Below, piece after piece: positions 28,201 to 38,200 of a stretch of 64,000 bases of DNA. This stretch comes from Alkalinema sp. FACHB-956 (lineage in GTDB: Bacteria > Cyanobacteriota > Cyanobacteriia > Leptolyngbyales > Leptolyngbyaceae), in the NCBI RefSeq assembly GCF_014697025.1, contig NZ_JACJRC010000018.1, positions 50,529 to 114,528 on the forward strand, given 5' to 3'. Under the pieces are notes generated by a model. It saw nothing but the letters and a program-made list of their open reading frames with translations. It was not told the DNA's origin and did no database searches. The translations under genes and the position numbers were made by a program. The number at the start of each line of letters is the position of its first letter. Within the stretch, counting starts at the first letter, position 1.

Positions 28201-29721
28201 ATGACGATCGGACTTTGGATTTTGGGTGATCAGCTTTCGCCTCACCATGCAGCCCTGACTGCACTCAGCCCCTCTAGCCCCATTATCTTGATTGAGTCCC
28301 TAGCCCATATCCGGGTTCGGCCCTACCACCAACAAAAGCTCGTATTGGTGTGGTCGGCCATGCGTCACTTTGCCCAGGCGCTCCAACAGCAAGGCTGGCA
28401 GGTCACCTATGCTGAAGCGGAGGATTTCCGATCGCCGCTCGTCGCTTGGATTGAGGCGCAGCAGATCACGGAATTGCAGGTCATGGCCCCGATCGATAAA
28501 CCGTTTGCCCGATTGTTGGAGACCTTAGATTTACCCTGTCGTCTCACGATCGTTCCCAATCATCAATTTCTCTGGAGTGCCGAGGAATTTACGCAATGGG
28601 CGCAATCTCGCAAACGGCTGTTGATGGAGGATTTTTATCGGGCCAGTCGTAAACGGTTCAATTTGCTGATGGATGAGGCTGGACAACCGATCGGTGGCAG
28701 TTGGAATTTTGACAAAGACAATCGGAAACCCCCAAAAAAGAATGACCCAACTTTCCAGCCCCCCGCGCCCCTGTGGTTTGAACCCGATGCCATCACCCAA
28801 ACTGTCATCCAAAAAGTGCAAAATTTGGATTGTCCGACCTACGGACGACTCGATCGGTTTGGTTGGGCTGTAACGCGATCGCAGGCTCAACAGGTTGTCA
28901 CGCATTTTATCAGCACCCGATTAACCACCTTTGGCCCCTACGAAGATGCCATGGTGACTGGGCAGGATACGTTATGGCATTCCCTGCTGTCACCCTATTT
29001 GAATTTGGGCCTATTGCATCCGATCGAAGTGGTACAGCAAGTCGAATCAGCCTTCCATCAGCGTGATGATCTCCCCCTGAACAGTGTGGAAGGGTTTATT
29101 CGTCAGGTCATCGGTTGGCGGGAATATATGCGGGGAGTCTATGTTTTCAGTCCAGAGGACTATTCTGACAATAACTGGTTCGGGCATCAAAACCCTCTCC
29201 CTGCATTCTTTTGGGATGCGAGTCAAGCCCCGATGAATTGTTTGCAGCAATGCCTCGATCAGACAGAACGATTGGGCTATGCACACCACATCCAACGCTT
29301 AATGGTATTGAATAATTTTGCCCTGATTGCTGGCATTTCACCCCAGGCAATTGAACAATGGTTCCATGCAGCCTACATTGATGCCTATGACTGGGTGATG
29401 CAAACGAATGTAATTGGCATGGGTCAGTATGCGGATGGAGGACTGCTGGCCTCCAAGCCCTATGCAGCCTCAGCGAACTATATTAATAAAATGAGTGATT
29501 ACTGCAAAGGCTGTCAGTTTAATCCCAAGCTACGAGTGGGCGACAAAGCCTGTCCCTTTAATTTTTTTTACTGGGATTTCCTCGATCGTCACCGGGAAAA
29601 GTTAACCCAACAAGGCCGGATGAGCTTTATTTTAGCGAACTTAGATAAAATGCCTGCGCCGGAACTTCAGGAAATCCGTCAGCTTGCCCAAGCTTGGCAC
29701 AACACCTGGCAATCCCGCTGA
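28201..29721 (+). CDS. Photolyase-related protein, FeS-BCP class
   Basis: 506 residues. The N-terminal alpha/beta domain starts TIGLWILGDQLSPHH, characteristic of the deoxyribodipyrimidine photolyase-related (FeS bacterial cryptochrome/photolyase) group rather than classical CPD photolyases. The FAD-binding C-terminal half contains EGFIRQVIGWREYMRG, YAHHIQRLMVLNNFALI and QYADGGLLASKPYAASANYI. Cysteines in MNCLQQC, DYCKGC and KACPF are the expected [4Fe-4S] ligands. Known members repair (6-4) photoproducts with FAD and often a lumazine antenna. Length is typical. Start: ATG at 28201 right after a 14-bp repeat array, without a Shine-Dalgarno. Confidence 0.9.
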   Translation: MTIGLWILGDQLSPHHAALTALSPSSPIILIESLAHIRVRPYHQQKLVLVWSAMRHFAQALQQQGWQVTYAEAEDFRSPLVAWIEAQQITELQVMAPIDKPFARLLETLDLPCRLTIVPNHQFLWSAEEFTQWAQSRKRLLMEDFYRASRKRFNLLMDEAGQPIGGSWNFDKDNRKPPKKNDPTFQPPAPLWFEPDAITQTVIQKVQNLDCPTYGRLDRFGWAVTRSQAQQVVTHFISTRLTTFGPYEDAMVTGQDTLWHSLLSPYLNLGLLHPIEVVQQVESAFHQRDDLPLNSVEGFIRQVIGWREYMRGVYVFSPEDYSDNNWFGHQNPLPAFFWDASQAPMNCLQQCLDQTERLGYAHHIQRLMVLNNFALIAGISPQAIEQWFHAAYIDAYDWVMQTNVIGMGQYADGGLLASKPYAASANYINKMSDYCKGCQFNPKLRVGDKACPFNFFYWDFLDRHREKLTQQGRMSFILANLDKMPAPELQEIRQLAQAWHNTWQSR

Positions 29722-29841
29722 GTATTACCCTGAGCATTACCCTGACTATAAATTTTAAGGTTTATTGGCGATCGAGACTGGAAACTCTGGTGGACCTTAA
29801 GATTGAAAGTATATGATGTCCTGCTTCCAGAGGAGGGTACT

Positions 29842-29874
29842 ATGGGTCACCTTGTCATTAAAGTCATGAAGTGA
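29842..29874 (+). CDS. Possible 10-aa leader peptide before hypF
   Basis: An ATG at 29842 preceded by a very strong AGAGGAGGG ribosome site encodes MGHLVIKVMK and stops with TGA at 29872-29874. The hypF frame can start at the GTG (29871) overlapping this stop, or at the ATG at 29880. The best ribosome site in the region thus serves the short frame, so hypF may depend on re-initiation. Confidence 0.4.
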   Translation: MGHLVIKVMK

Positions 29875-29879
29875 ATGGT

Positions 29880-32426
29880 ATGCATTCTATTCTACGACAA
29901 CGACTCCAGGTTTCAGGAATTGTTCAAGGCATTGGTTTTCGTCCGTTTGTCTATCAATTGGCGACAGAATTGGGTTTAGCAGGCTGGGTACAAAATGATG
30001 CGCAGGGCGTTGTCATTGAGGTTGAAGGTACGATCGATCGATTGCAGCAGTTTTCCGATCGATTACAACAAGATTTACCCTCCCATGGCCAGATTCAACG
30101 GATAACTCGTACAATAGTCGAATATGTTGACGATCGTAGGACTGATTGCGTTGATGATTATATAAGTAATTCTGGAAGCGGTAACGTTGGAAATCAGGTT
30201 GGAAATCAGGTTGGAAATCAAGTCAGCAACCAACCCTTCGAAATTCGAGCGAGTCAGGTACAGTCCGCAACAACCCTGATTCTCCCAGACTTAGCAACCT
30301 GTTCTGCCTGTTTGCGGGAACTCTTTGACCCGCACGATCGACGGTATCGCTATCCCTTTATCAACTGTACCCACTGCGGGCCACGCTATAGCATTCTGCA
30401 ACGCTTACCCTACGATCGACCCAATACAACGATGCGGGATTTCATTCTGTGTGATGCCTGCCGAGCAGAGTACGACCATCCCCAGGATCGACGATTTCAT
30501 GCCCAGCCGATCGCTTGTCCCAACTGTGGGCCGCAGCTTGCCCTGTGGGATCAGCAAGGAAATCCACTGGCCACTGGAGATGCAGCCCTTATGGCAACGG
30601 TGGCTGCTATTCGCCAAGGGAAGATTGTGGCGATCAAAGGATTGGGGGGATTTCAATTCTGGGTTGATGCCTATAATGCCACCGCGATCGCCCAGTTACG
30701 GCAGCGGAAACATCGCCCTGACAAACCCTTTGCCCTCCTGTATCCTTCATTAGCTGCCATCCAAGCGGATTGCCAAGTCAGCGATCGATCTGCCCAAATC
30801 TTAACCGCTCCAGCAGCCCCGATCGTTCTGCTTCCCCATCACCGCGATTGGACATGTTCGCACCTACAAAAGGCTTTAATTGCCCCCCATAATCCCTATT
30901 TGGGCGTTATGTTACCCTACACGCCACTCCATCATTTGTTAATGGCGGAGTTACGCAGCCCAGTTGTGGCAACTAGTGGCAATCTTTCAGGGGAACCTAT
31001 TTGTATTGATGAATGGGAGGCCGTTCGCCAATTAAGTTCAATCGCCGATTATTTTCTAGTCCACGATCGCCCCATTGTCCGTCCGGTCGATGATTCCGTG
31101 GTTCAGATCATAACTGTTCGGGAAACGGGTCAGTCCTCAGAACAGGCCATGCTATTAAGACGGGCGCGGGGCTATGCGCCTTTACCGATTACAATCAATA
31201 TCCCTGCCCTCAGGCTTGAATCGCCAGTCCTTGCCGTCGGTGGGCATTTGAAATCCACGATCGCGCTAACAATTCCCGATCGTGTCAGTGATTTAGGAAG
31301 CAAGCTAGAAAGCGATCCCTCGCCTGAAAGTTCTTACAATCATGATTCTAATCCAGTAAATATTCTACTTAGTCAACATTTAGGGGATTTAGATAATACT
31401 GCAACAGCCACAACCTTTCATGCCATGACAGAGTCGCTACAGCAGATCTATGAAGTTCATACGCCTAAGATTGCCTGTGATTTGCATCCTGATTATTTTT
31501 CCACCCGGTATGCCCAGGATAAAACGATCGCGCCGCTGGGTGTACAACATCACCATGCCCATATTGCCGCCTGTATGGCGGAACATCAACTGAGTCAACC
31601 GGTTCTGGGCGTTGCCTGGGATGGGACAGGATACGGGGCCGATGGGACGCTCTGGGGAGGCGAATTTATGATCACGACCCTGACGGACTTTCAACGGTTG
31701 GCAACGTTCAAGCCCTTTCGATTACTGGGTGGAGAGAAAGCCGTGCGGGAACCCCGTCGAGTCGCGATCGCCTTGCTCTATGAACTCTTTGGGACTACCG
31801 TTTGGGAACAGGGGGATACGCTGGATTTACCGATTGTGAAAGCGTTCACAGAACAGGAGCGATCGGTCTTCAGCCAAATGTTACAGCGATCGATCAATTG
31901 TCCTATGACCTCGAGTGTAGGACGGTTATTTGATGGCGTGGCTTCTCTACTCGATTTGGTACAGATCAGCACGTTTGAAGGCCAAGCGGCAATGGCGGTG
32001 GAGTTTGCCTGTGTTGCAGGGGCGATCGAAGCTTCACGCCATCCGTCTAGTTACCCCTTTCATCTCGCTCAAACACTAAATCCGCAGGACGTCCCTGTAG
32101 TGATCGATTGGCAGCCGATCGTGCAGGGGATTTTGCAAGATTTACAGCGATCGGTGTCTCAATCCACCATTGCCCTTAAGTTGCACCAGACCCTAGTGGA
32201 AATCATTGTAGCAATCGCACAGCGAAGTGAGTTATCAACCATTGTGTTATCCGGTGGGTGCTTCCAAAATCAATGGTTACTAGAACAGTCTATTCAACGC
32301 CTACATCATTTAGGATACCCACTCTACTGGCCCCAGAAAATCCCACCGAATGATGGCGGTATCGCTTTGGGACAAGCGGTAGTCGGACTGTCCCATTTGG
32401 CTCAGGATGGGAAATCGATGGATTAA
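29880..32426 (+). CDS. hypF: Carbamoyltransferase HypF, hydrogenase maturation
   Basis: About 848 residues. Acylphosphatase domain (about 5-90) with QVSGIVQGIGFRPFVYQLA, two zinc-finger pairs (CSACLREL/CTHCGPRY and CDACRAEY/CPNCGPQL), a YrdC domain with GLGGFQFWVDAYN, and a Kae1-like carbamoyltransferase domain with HHHAHIAACMAEH, WDGTGYGADGTLWGGEF and a C-terminal VLSGGCFQN. HypF uses carbamoyl phosphate and ATP to load HypE during synthesis of the cyanide ligands of [NiFe]-hydrogenase. It is longer than usual: an inserted linker with GNQVGNQVGNQVSNQ follows the acylphosphatase domain, and another insertion lies near ESSYNHDSNPVNILL. No other hyp or hydrogenase gene is in view. Start ATG 29880 or GTG 29871. 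Confidence 0.93.
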   Translation: MHSILRQRLQVSGIVQGIGFRPFVYQLATELGLAGWVQNDAQGVVIEVEGTIDRLQQFSDRLQQDLPSHGQIQRITRTIVEYVDDRRTDCVDDYISNSGSGNVGNQVGNQVGNQVSNQPFEIRASQVQSATTLILPDLATCSACLRELFDPHDRRYRYPFINCTHCGPRYSILQRLPYDRPNTTMRDFILCDACRAEYDHPQDRRFHAQPIACPNCGPQLALWDQQGNPLATGDAALMATVAAIRQGKIVAIKGLGGFQFWVDAYNATAIAQLRQRKHRPDKPFALLYPSLAAIQADCQVSDRSAQILTAPAAPIVLLPHHRDWTCSHLQKALIAPHNPYLGVMLPYTPLHHLLMAELRSPVVATSGNLSGEPICIDEWEAVRQLSSIADYFLVHDRPIVRPVDDSVVQIITVRETGQSSEQAMLLRRARGYAPLPITINIPALRLESPVLAVGGHLKSTIALTIPDRVSDLGSKLESDPSPESSYNHDSNPVNILLSQHLGDLDNTATATTFHAMTESLQQIYEVHTPKIACDLHPDYFSTRYAQDKTIAPLGVQHHHAHIAACMAEHQLSQPVLGVAWDGTGYGADGTLWGGEFMITTLTDFQRLATFKPFRLLGGEKAVREPRRVAIALLYELFGTTVWEQGDTLDLPIVKAFTEQERSVFSQMLQRSINCPMTSSVGRLFDGVASLLDLVQISTFEGQAAMAVEFACVAGAIEASRHPSSYPFHLAQTLNPQDVPVVIDWQPIVQGILQDLQRSVSQSTIALKLHQTLVEIIVAIAQRSELSTIVLSGGCFQNQWLLEQSIQRLHHLGYPLYWPQKIPPNDGGIALGQAVVGLSHLAQDGKSMD
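30186..30221. repeat. 12-bp in-frame repeat inside hypF
   Basis: Three 12-bp units (gttggaaatcag, the last ending in a) coding the VGNQ repeats of the inserted linker. Confidence 0.9.
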
Positions 32427-32448
32427 ATCGATTATGGATTCAACAGAT

Positions 32449-33126
32449 TTATATCCGATCGCGCAATTGATCTAAACCGGCCAACAGTAAATCAAGTCCA
32501 AGTTCGAAGGGATGTAATCCGTCATAGCGTTTTGTGATCACTTCCTGGGAGATTGCATGCATGTAGGGATACTGATCAGCTGGAATCAGGGGTAGAAATG
32601 CTTGGGCGGTTGTTGCATAATCCTCTGCCGCGATCGGAAAATTTAACTCCTGCAAGGTGAATCCATACACATGGCTGTCGATCGCATTCCAAGCATGATC
32701 GGCCATTTCCCAGGAAAACCCAGCTTCCCGCAAACAGCCGAGGGTCGCATCGATATAGCGCAGCATAGACGGGCCAACGTTAATACGAGAAACGAGGGGC
32801 AACGTGGCCCAGGGATGATCGAGCAAGACCTGATGGGCTGAAATCGCTCGTTTACGCATTTCTGACTGCCAATCTGCGGTAATTTGCGGTAATACAATTT
32901 CCCCTACAACTAAATCAACCATTCCGTCGATCAGGTCATCTTTATTCGCCACATGGTTGTACAGGGACATGGCCTGGACGCTTAATTTCTGTGCTAAATT
33001 CCGCATTGACAGTGCATCCAATCCCTCCCGATCCGCCAACTGCAAAGCAGCTTGCAACACCCGATCGCGGCTAAGGGGAAGCGCGGGACTGCTTGTTTTG
33101 GTTGGAGCCTGTTTTTTTCGGGGCAT
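32449..33126 (-). CDS. TetR-family repressor (TetR_C-type ligand domain)
   Basis: 225 residues. N-terminal helix-turn-helix (about 18-65) with LSRDRVLQAALQLADREGLDALSMRNLAQKL split by short turns, then SLYNHVANKDDLIDGMVDLV, characteristic of the TetR group whose C-terminal domain resembles the tetracycline repressor. The ligand domain (about 80-220) is helical; ligand unknown. It is divergent from an MDR oxidoreductase, and two dyads lie between them, so it most likely represses that gene and itself. Basic N-terminal tail PRKKQAPTKTSS. Convergent with hypF (22 nt between stops). Confidence 0.9.
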   Translation of the reverse strand: MPRKKQAPTKTSSPALPLSRDRVLQAALQLADREGLDALSMRNLAQKLSVQAMSLYNHVANKDDLIDGMVDLVVGEIVLPQITADWQSEMRKRAISAHQVLLDHPWATLPLVSRINVGPSMLRYIDATLGCLREAGFSWEMADHAWNAIDSHVYGFTLQELNFPIAAEDYATTAQAFLPLIPADQYPYMHAISQEVITKRYDGLHPFELGLDLLLAGLDQLRDRI

Positions 33127-33193
33127 GGGACGGCGGAAAGGGTAGGAGGGTAGAGGAGAGGATGAGTTTGCTACTAGATTGATTATTTCACGA

Positions 33194-33208
33194 ACTTACA
33201 CCGTATGT
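33194..33208. promoter_or_regulatory. Imperfect TetR-type operator (distal)
   Basis: acttacaccgtatgt, an imperfect copy of the palindrome at 33226, offset by 32 bp (about three helical turns). It lies nearer the repressor gene. Confidence 0.6.
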
Positions 33209-33225
33209 TAGAGTGAGGGAAATCA

Positions 33226-33240
33226 ACTTACGCCGTAAGT
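33226..33240. promoter_or_regulatory. Perfect 15-bp palindromic operator
   Basis: acttacgccgtaagt is a perfect dyad around a central C, 4 bp before the ribosome site (GGAGGAG) of the MDR gene. With the related copy at 33194 it forms a double operator in the intergenic region of a divergent repressor/target pair, the classic TetR layout. Confidence 0.8.
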
Positions 33241-33255
33241 ATTGGAGGAGTTCAA

Positions 33256-34227
33256 ATGAAAGCGATCGTGCAATCGAAATATGGCTCTCCAGCGGTTCTC
33301 TCCGTGGCTGAGGTGGCGCAACCGATCCCGAAAGCCAACGAAGTTCTCGTCAGAGTCCATGCAGCTTCGGTTCATGCAGGCGACTGGCATTTGATGCGGG
33401 GACAGCCGTTTTTGGTGCGGTTGATCTATGGAGGCTGGTTCACACCCAAAATCCCCACGATCGGGACGGATATGGCGGGACGGGTGGAAGCCGTGGGGGC
33501 AGCAGTGACGCAGTTCCAACCTGGCGATGAGGTGTTTGGGGATTTGTCAGCCTGTGGGTTTGGGGCGTTTGCGGAATATGTGGCAGTTCCAGAGACGGCA
33601 TTGGGACTGAAGCCGGACAATTTGACCTTGGAGCAGGCGGCTACGGTGCCTGTGTCTGCCTTGGCAGCGCTGCATGGCTTGCGGGATGTGGGACAGGTAC
33701 AGCCGGGACAGAAGGTCTTAATCACAGGGGCATCGGGGGGCGTCGGTTCCTATGCGGTGCAAATGGCGAAAGCGGGGGGCGCAACGGTGACGGCAGTCTG
33801 TCGTCCCCAGAAGATGGCAATGGTACGATCGCTGGGGGCGGATGAAGTGGTGGATTCTCAGCAAATTCCAGAGGCGGATTGGCAGAACCAGTATGACTTA
33901 ATTTTTGATGCAGCGGCCTATGCGCCTTTCGATCGTTTACTTCCAATGCTGAAGCCCCAGGGAATCTACGTCATGGTGGGCGGGGATACGTGGCAAATTT
34001 TCCGGGCGTTGCTATTTGGGGGGTGGCTGTCGAAACGCAGTCAACGCCAAGTGAAATGTTTGATGTCTGCGCCGAATCAAGCGGATTTAGCCACATTGAA
34101 AGCGATGATTGAAGCGGGACAGGTGCGACCTGTGCTCGATCGTCGCTATCCCCTCAGTGAGCTACCTGACGCAATTCGTCATCTAGAACAGCGGCAGGTC
34201 CAGGGCAAGGTGGTAATCGTGATTTGA
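33256..34227 (+). CDS. NAD(P)-dependent MDR oxidoreductase (quinone reductase-like)
   Basis: 323 residues from an ATG behind GGAGGAG. GroES-like N-terminal domain (about 1-125) with the family lead MKAIVQSKYGSPAVL and GTDMAGRVEAVG; Rossmann domain with the dinucleotide-binding GASGGVGSYAVQMAK (about 158-172). Structural-zinc cysteines are absent, as in quinone oxidoreductase/enoyl reductase-like members. The product should reduce a quinone or reactive enone with NADPH; the exact substrate cannot be read from sequence. It is controlled by the divergent TetR gene, most likely induced by an electrophile or xenobiotic. Confidence 0.92.
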   Translation: MKAIVQSKYGSPAVLSVAEVAQPIPKANEVLVRVHAASVHAGDWHLMRGQPFLVRLIYGGWFTPKIPTIGTDMAGRVEAVGAAVTQFQPGDEVFGDLSACGFGAFAEYVAVPETALGLKPDNLTLEQAATVPVSALAALHGLRDVGQVQPGQKVLITGASGGVGSYAVQMAKAGGATVTAVCRPQKMAMVRSLGADEVVDSQQIPEADWQNQYDLIFDAAAYAPFDRLLPMLKPQGIYVMVGGDTWQIFRALLFGGWLSKRSQRQVKCLMSAPNQADLATLKAMIEAGQVRPVLDRRYPLSELPDAIRHLEQRQVQGKVVIVI

Positions 34228-34337
34228 GGGCTGGAATGCATCAGAAGTTTGCAGGAGTCTCCCTGAATCTTGCATAAGCTGAGAAATCTGCAAGTTAAGG
34301 AGTAAAAGCAGGAATTTAGGCGAAAAATGCTGTAGTA

Positions 34338-34450
34338 GAAATCGACTAGTGAAAATCGACTAGTGAAAATTGATTAGTGAAATGATGACTGCTAATGACG
34401 TTTGTTAATGACAAATGACGTTGATTAATGACTACTGTAATGACTACTGT
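34338..34450. repeat. Degenerate 14-bp repeats upstream of the SH3 gene
   Basis: Three units of gaaaatcgactagt (34338-34380) run into a second family based on taatgactactgt and taatgacgttg (34393-34450). The second block reaches the ribosome site of the next gene and creates extra in-frame ATGs ahead of its true start. Confidence 0.8.
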
Positions 34451-34466
34451 GAAGGAGCAAGATGCA

Positions 34467-35021
34467 ATGTTGAAGGAAATTGTGAAGAAAATTCTGACGA
34501 TCGGTCTGCTGGGAAGCAGCTTAGGGGCAATGGTGGTGCCTGCGGTAGTGGTGGTGCCTGCGGCAGTAGCGGGGGCAGTCAGATGGGAATATCAAGGAAC
34601 GGCCTCTACGGGGGAGAAAGTTAGTTTAAATTTAGATTCCATTGAGATTGTCCAGCGGAGTCTGGGGATGGAAGGCCATCCGGGCTATTTTTTTACCTAT
34701 CAAATTGGGCGCGATCGGGTAAAGGCAATGACGCCTTGTAATGGCCAATTTCAGGTGGCGGATAATAATGGAAGATATGGCGATTTGATGGAGCCACAAT
34801 CTAAGGCCACCCAAAAGATGATCGATCGGGTTTGTGGTTACTATCGCCGCAGCTATCAAGTCTTTTCGCCCCCTTCCAATGTGCGGTTGGAACCCAATGG
34901 CAAAGTTATCTGCACCGTTCGTCGTCAAACTACAATTACAACTTATGGGACGTATGGCGAATGGTTTTATACCGATGCCTGTGGCAAGTTGGGTCTAATC
35001 CATTCCAGTCAAATTCGATAA
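34467..35021 (+). CDS. Secreted protein with C-terminal SH3-like domain
   Basis: 184 residues. Start ATG 34467, placed after GAAGGAG (10 nt); an ATG at 34428 lies inside repeat DNA. Signal peptide about 1-35 (hydrophobic, Val/Ala-rich, ending VAGA). Middle part has WEYQGTASTGEKVSLNLDSI and four spaced cysteines. The C-terminal part (about 135-184) is a bacterial SH3-like domain: SNVRLEPNGKVICTV, YGEWFYTDACGKLGLIHSSQI. Such proteins are usually periplasmic or cell-wall associated and common in cyanobacteria. Specific role unknown; no link to neighbours. Confidence 0.8.
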   Translation: MLKEIVKKILTIGLLGSSLGAMVVPAVVVVPAAVAGAVRWEYQGTASTGEKVSLNLDSIEIVQRSLGMEGHPGYFFTYQIGRDRVKAMTPCNGQFQVADNNGRYGDLMEPQSKATQKMIDRVCGYYRRSYQVFSPPSNVRLEPNGKVICTVRRQTTITTYGTYGEWFYTDACGKLGLIHSSQIR

Positions 35022-35039
35022 AATTCTTAAGCACTCAAA

Positions 35040-35211
35040 ATACCGATCGATCAACCTAAATCTCGCGCTCCCTAAATCCCGCACTACGCACCACTATTCT
35101 AGAAATAAGGGGAACTTTGGAAAAATTTACTGAATTCCCCCCTTTTTTAGATTTGCGTCCCGTAGGGTCAGGGGACTAGGAAGATCGAACCTTGACCAAT
35201 CAATTTGATAT
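35040..35211. mobile_element. Degenerate MITE relic, same family as 42919-43065
   Basis: The centre (35104-35146) matches the middle of the element at 42919: aataagg...actttg...gaattcccccctt. The outer ends resemble its termini (ataccgatcgatcaac at the left, atcaatttgatatt at the right). It has lost the matching inner arms. It lies just upstream of the TPR-CHAT gene at 35227. Confidence 0.5.
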
Positions 35212-35226
35212 TAAGTCAATTAATTT

Positions 35227-38200
35227 ATGCAACCAATGAAATGGCACCAAAAATTTTTGGGTAGATGGTCTTTGATCATCTTGAGCCTAGGCATTGCCAT
35301 CGCTTTAGCGCCAATGAGTCTTGCTCAAACCCAGGATCACCTAGCTCAGACTGCTAACCGAGACAAGCAGTTAAAAGTGGCGAGTCAGCTTTATCAACGG
35401 GGGCTAGGGCAACTGGATACAGCTCAGTTTGAGGCCGCGATCGTATCCTTACAACAATCTTTAAAGATTTATCGTGAATTAGATGACAAATTCATCGAAC
35501 CCTATATTCTTTTTCACCTACGGCAGATTGAGCTGATTCAAACGGAATCGGCCAGAGCCTTCAAACAATATCAACAAAGTTTACTCCAACAGAATATAGC
35601 CCTGTCCCCTGAAATCAAAAAACGGGCATTAGAAGGGATACAATTGGGTGAAATTGGTCATTTCTACGCTCAAGAAGATCGGTATGACAAAGCCCCTAGC
35701 TATTTTGAAAGGAGTTTAGCCATTGCCAAAGAGGTCAATAATCAAGCCTCTGAAGCTAAACAGTTGCACGCATTAGCACTAGTCAAACAGAAAGCTAATC
35801 ACAAAGTGTCAGCCAATCAGCTATTACAACAAGGCGACGAGCAATTTAAGCAACTTCAGTTTGATACAGCCGCTCAATTCTGGCAAGCAGCGATGAAAAT
35901 AGCTAAGGAAATTAAAAATGAATTTTTAGTGTGGCAAGCTAACCATCAACTAGAACAGCTTAATTTAATTCGAGATAATATCGCTAAGGCACTACAAGAT
36001 TTTGAGCATAGCGCTGTGCAAAAGGGTTTAGTGATTTCTCCTCAAATCCAGTCGCGTGCAAAAGAAGGCATTATTTTTGGAGAGATGGGACGCTTTTATC
36101 ACGAAGAAGAGAAGGATGAAGAAATCGCAATTAACTATTTAGAAAAAAGTTTAGCGATCGCCCGTGAAGTTCAAAATCAAGCATCGGAAAAGCAACAACT
36201 GATCATTTTAACGAAATCCTATCAAACCCTTGATGATTTGGAAAACAATCGTTGGATAGGTGGTACACTTTCCCATGATTTTGATAAACCTTCACGATCG
36301 GTCAAACATTCCACTAAGGCGATCGAATACGGCAACCAAGGGTTAACACTAGCCCGAGCATTGAGCGATCGGCCAGGAGAAGCCTTAATCCTGGAAACTA
36401 TCGCACGGAGTTATGCAGCCTTAGGGCAACACTCTAACGCGATCGAGGCACAACAACAAGGCCTTACCCTGGCCCGCGAATCTCAGGACAAAATGGCAGA
36501 GGCAAATGCCTTGAAAAATTTAGGGATTTTCTATCGTGCCAGTGGCAACTATGGGGAAGCGATCCGACAATCCCAAGCGGCTAGCAACATCTATCGAGCT
36601 TACCAAAAGCAAGTCGAAACTGCTGCCCCCAGTAGTCACCCCAACGCTCTCCCTTCCGCCCATCCCCCCGCAGCTTACATCAACTTCTTGTACAAAGAAT
36701 CCTTAGCTCATTTGGGAGATGCCTATCAAGCTCAAGGAGACTACGCCAATGCAGTGAAGTCCTATCAAGCGGCTCAAACGGGTAATATTTATCTAGACGC
36801 AAGGGTCTTCAGTCAAATTGGCCATACATTTGCACAATGGAATAAGTTATCGGAAGCTGAAGCAGCGCTGCGGTTAGCAATTAAGATGCAAGATAGTGAT
36901 CAGATATATGAAGAACTGAATGACATGGAAGAGAATGGTGAATCCGATATAGGACTCATTTGGGTCAGTGACTGGAAACACCAGAATTTACAACGATTAC
37001 AAGAGGTTTTAGTACGGCAAAACCGCACGAATGAAGCACTAGAAATTTCAGAAGAAGCAAAGGCAAGAGTGTTAGTACAATTGCTAGCATTTCGATCGCA
37101 GCGTCGTAATCAACAGACAGCAGGCTCAATCTTACAACCTGAATTTCCCCAACTCTCGGCAGCCCTCAAGCTAGATGAAATTCGCAAGATTGCTAAAACA
37201 CAAAATGCAACGTTGGTGCAGTATTCGATCGTCGGAGGTGAACAACTCTACATTTGGGTGATTAAGCCCACAGGTGAAGTAATTTTTCGATCGACCCAGC
37301 GTAACCCATCTTTCCCTCTAACGGAGTTAGTCCGTGAAAGTCGGTTCGATCTCGGCATACGCGGACGGGCAGGCATTAAAATCTCTCAACAACCCGTCTC
37401 CCCCACGAAGACCGATTCCCTCGCCCAACTCTATCAATACCTCATCGCCCCGATCGCCCAAGACTTACCCACTGACCCCAAGCAACGGGTGATTTTCCTA
37501 CCCCAGGGTGAACTCTTCCTCGTCCCCTTCGCCGCTCTCCCTGATGCCCAAAATCGCCCTCTAATCGAACGTCATACCCTATCTACCGCGCCCTCTATCC
37601 AAACCCTAGCGCTTACCCAAACCCTCGCCAACCGTCCCAAAGCATCGGGCAACGCAGTCATCGTCGGTGACCCCACCATGCCAACCTACCAAGGCGAACT
37701 GCTTCAGCCACTGCCCGCTGCCCGTCAAGAAGCGATCGCCATCGGTCAGCAACTCAACACCACGCCACTGATCGGTGCCCAAGCCACCAAAGCCACTGTA
37801 CTGCAACAAATACCCACCGCAAAACTCCTACACTTCGCCACCCATGGCTTACTCGATCCGATTAAAGGGAATATTCCCGGCGCGATCGCCCTTGCACCGG
37901 ATGGACAGGATAATGGCTTCTTGAGTGCAGCCGAAATTTTCAACTTGCAACTGAATGCAGATTTAGTAGTGCTAAGCGCCTGCGATACCGGGCAGGGAGA
38001 CATTACAGGCGACGGGGTGATTGGTTTATCTCGATCGTTCATTGCGGCAGGGGCACCCAGCGTTATTGTCTCCCTATGGGCGGTAAATGACCAATCCACC
38101 AGCGACTTGATGCAGGAGTTTTACCGACAACTGAAGCAGCAACCTGACAAAGCCCAAGCCCTCCGCCAAGCCATGCTGATCACAAAACAACGCTACCCCG

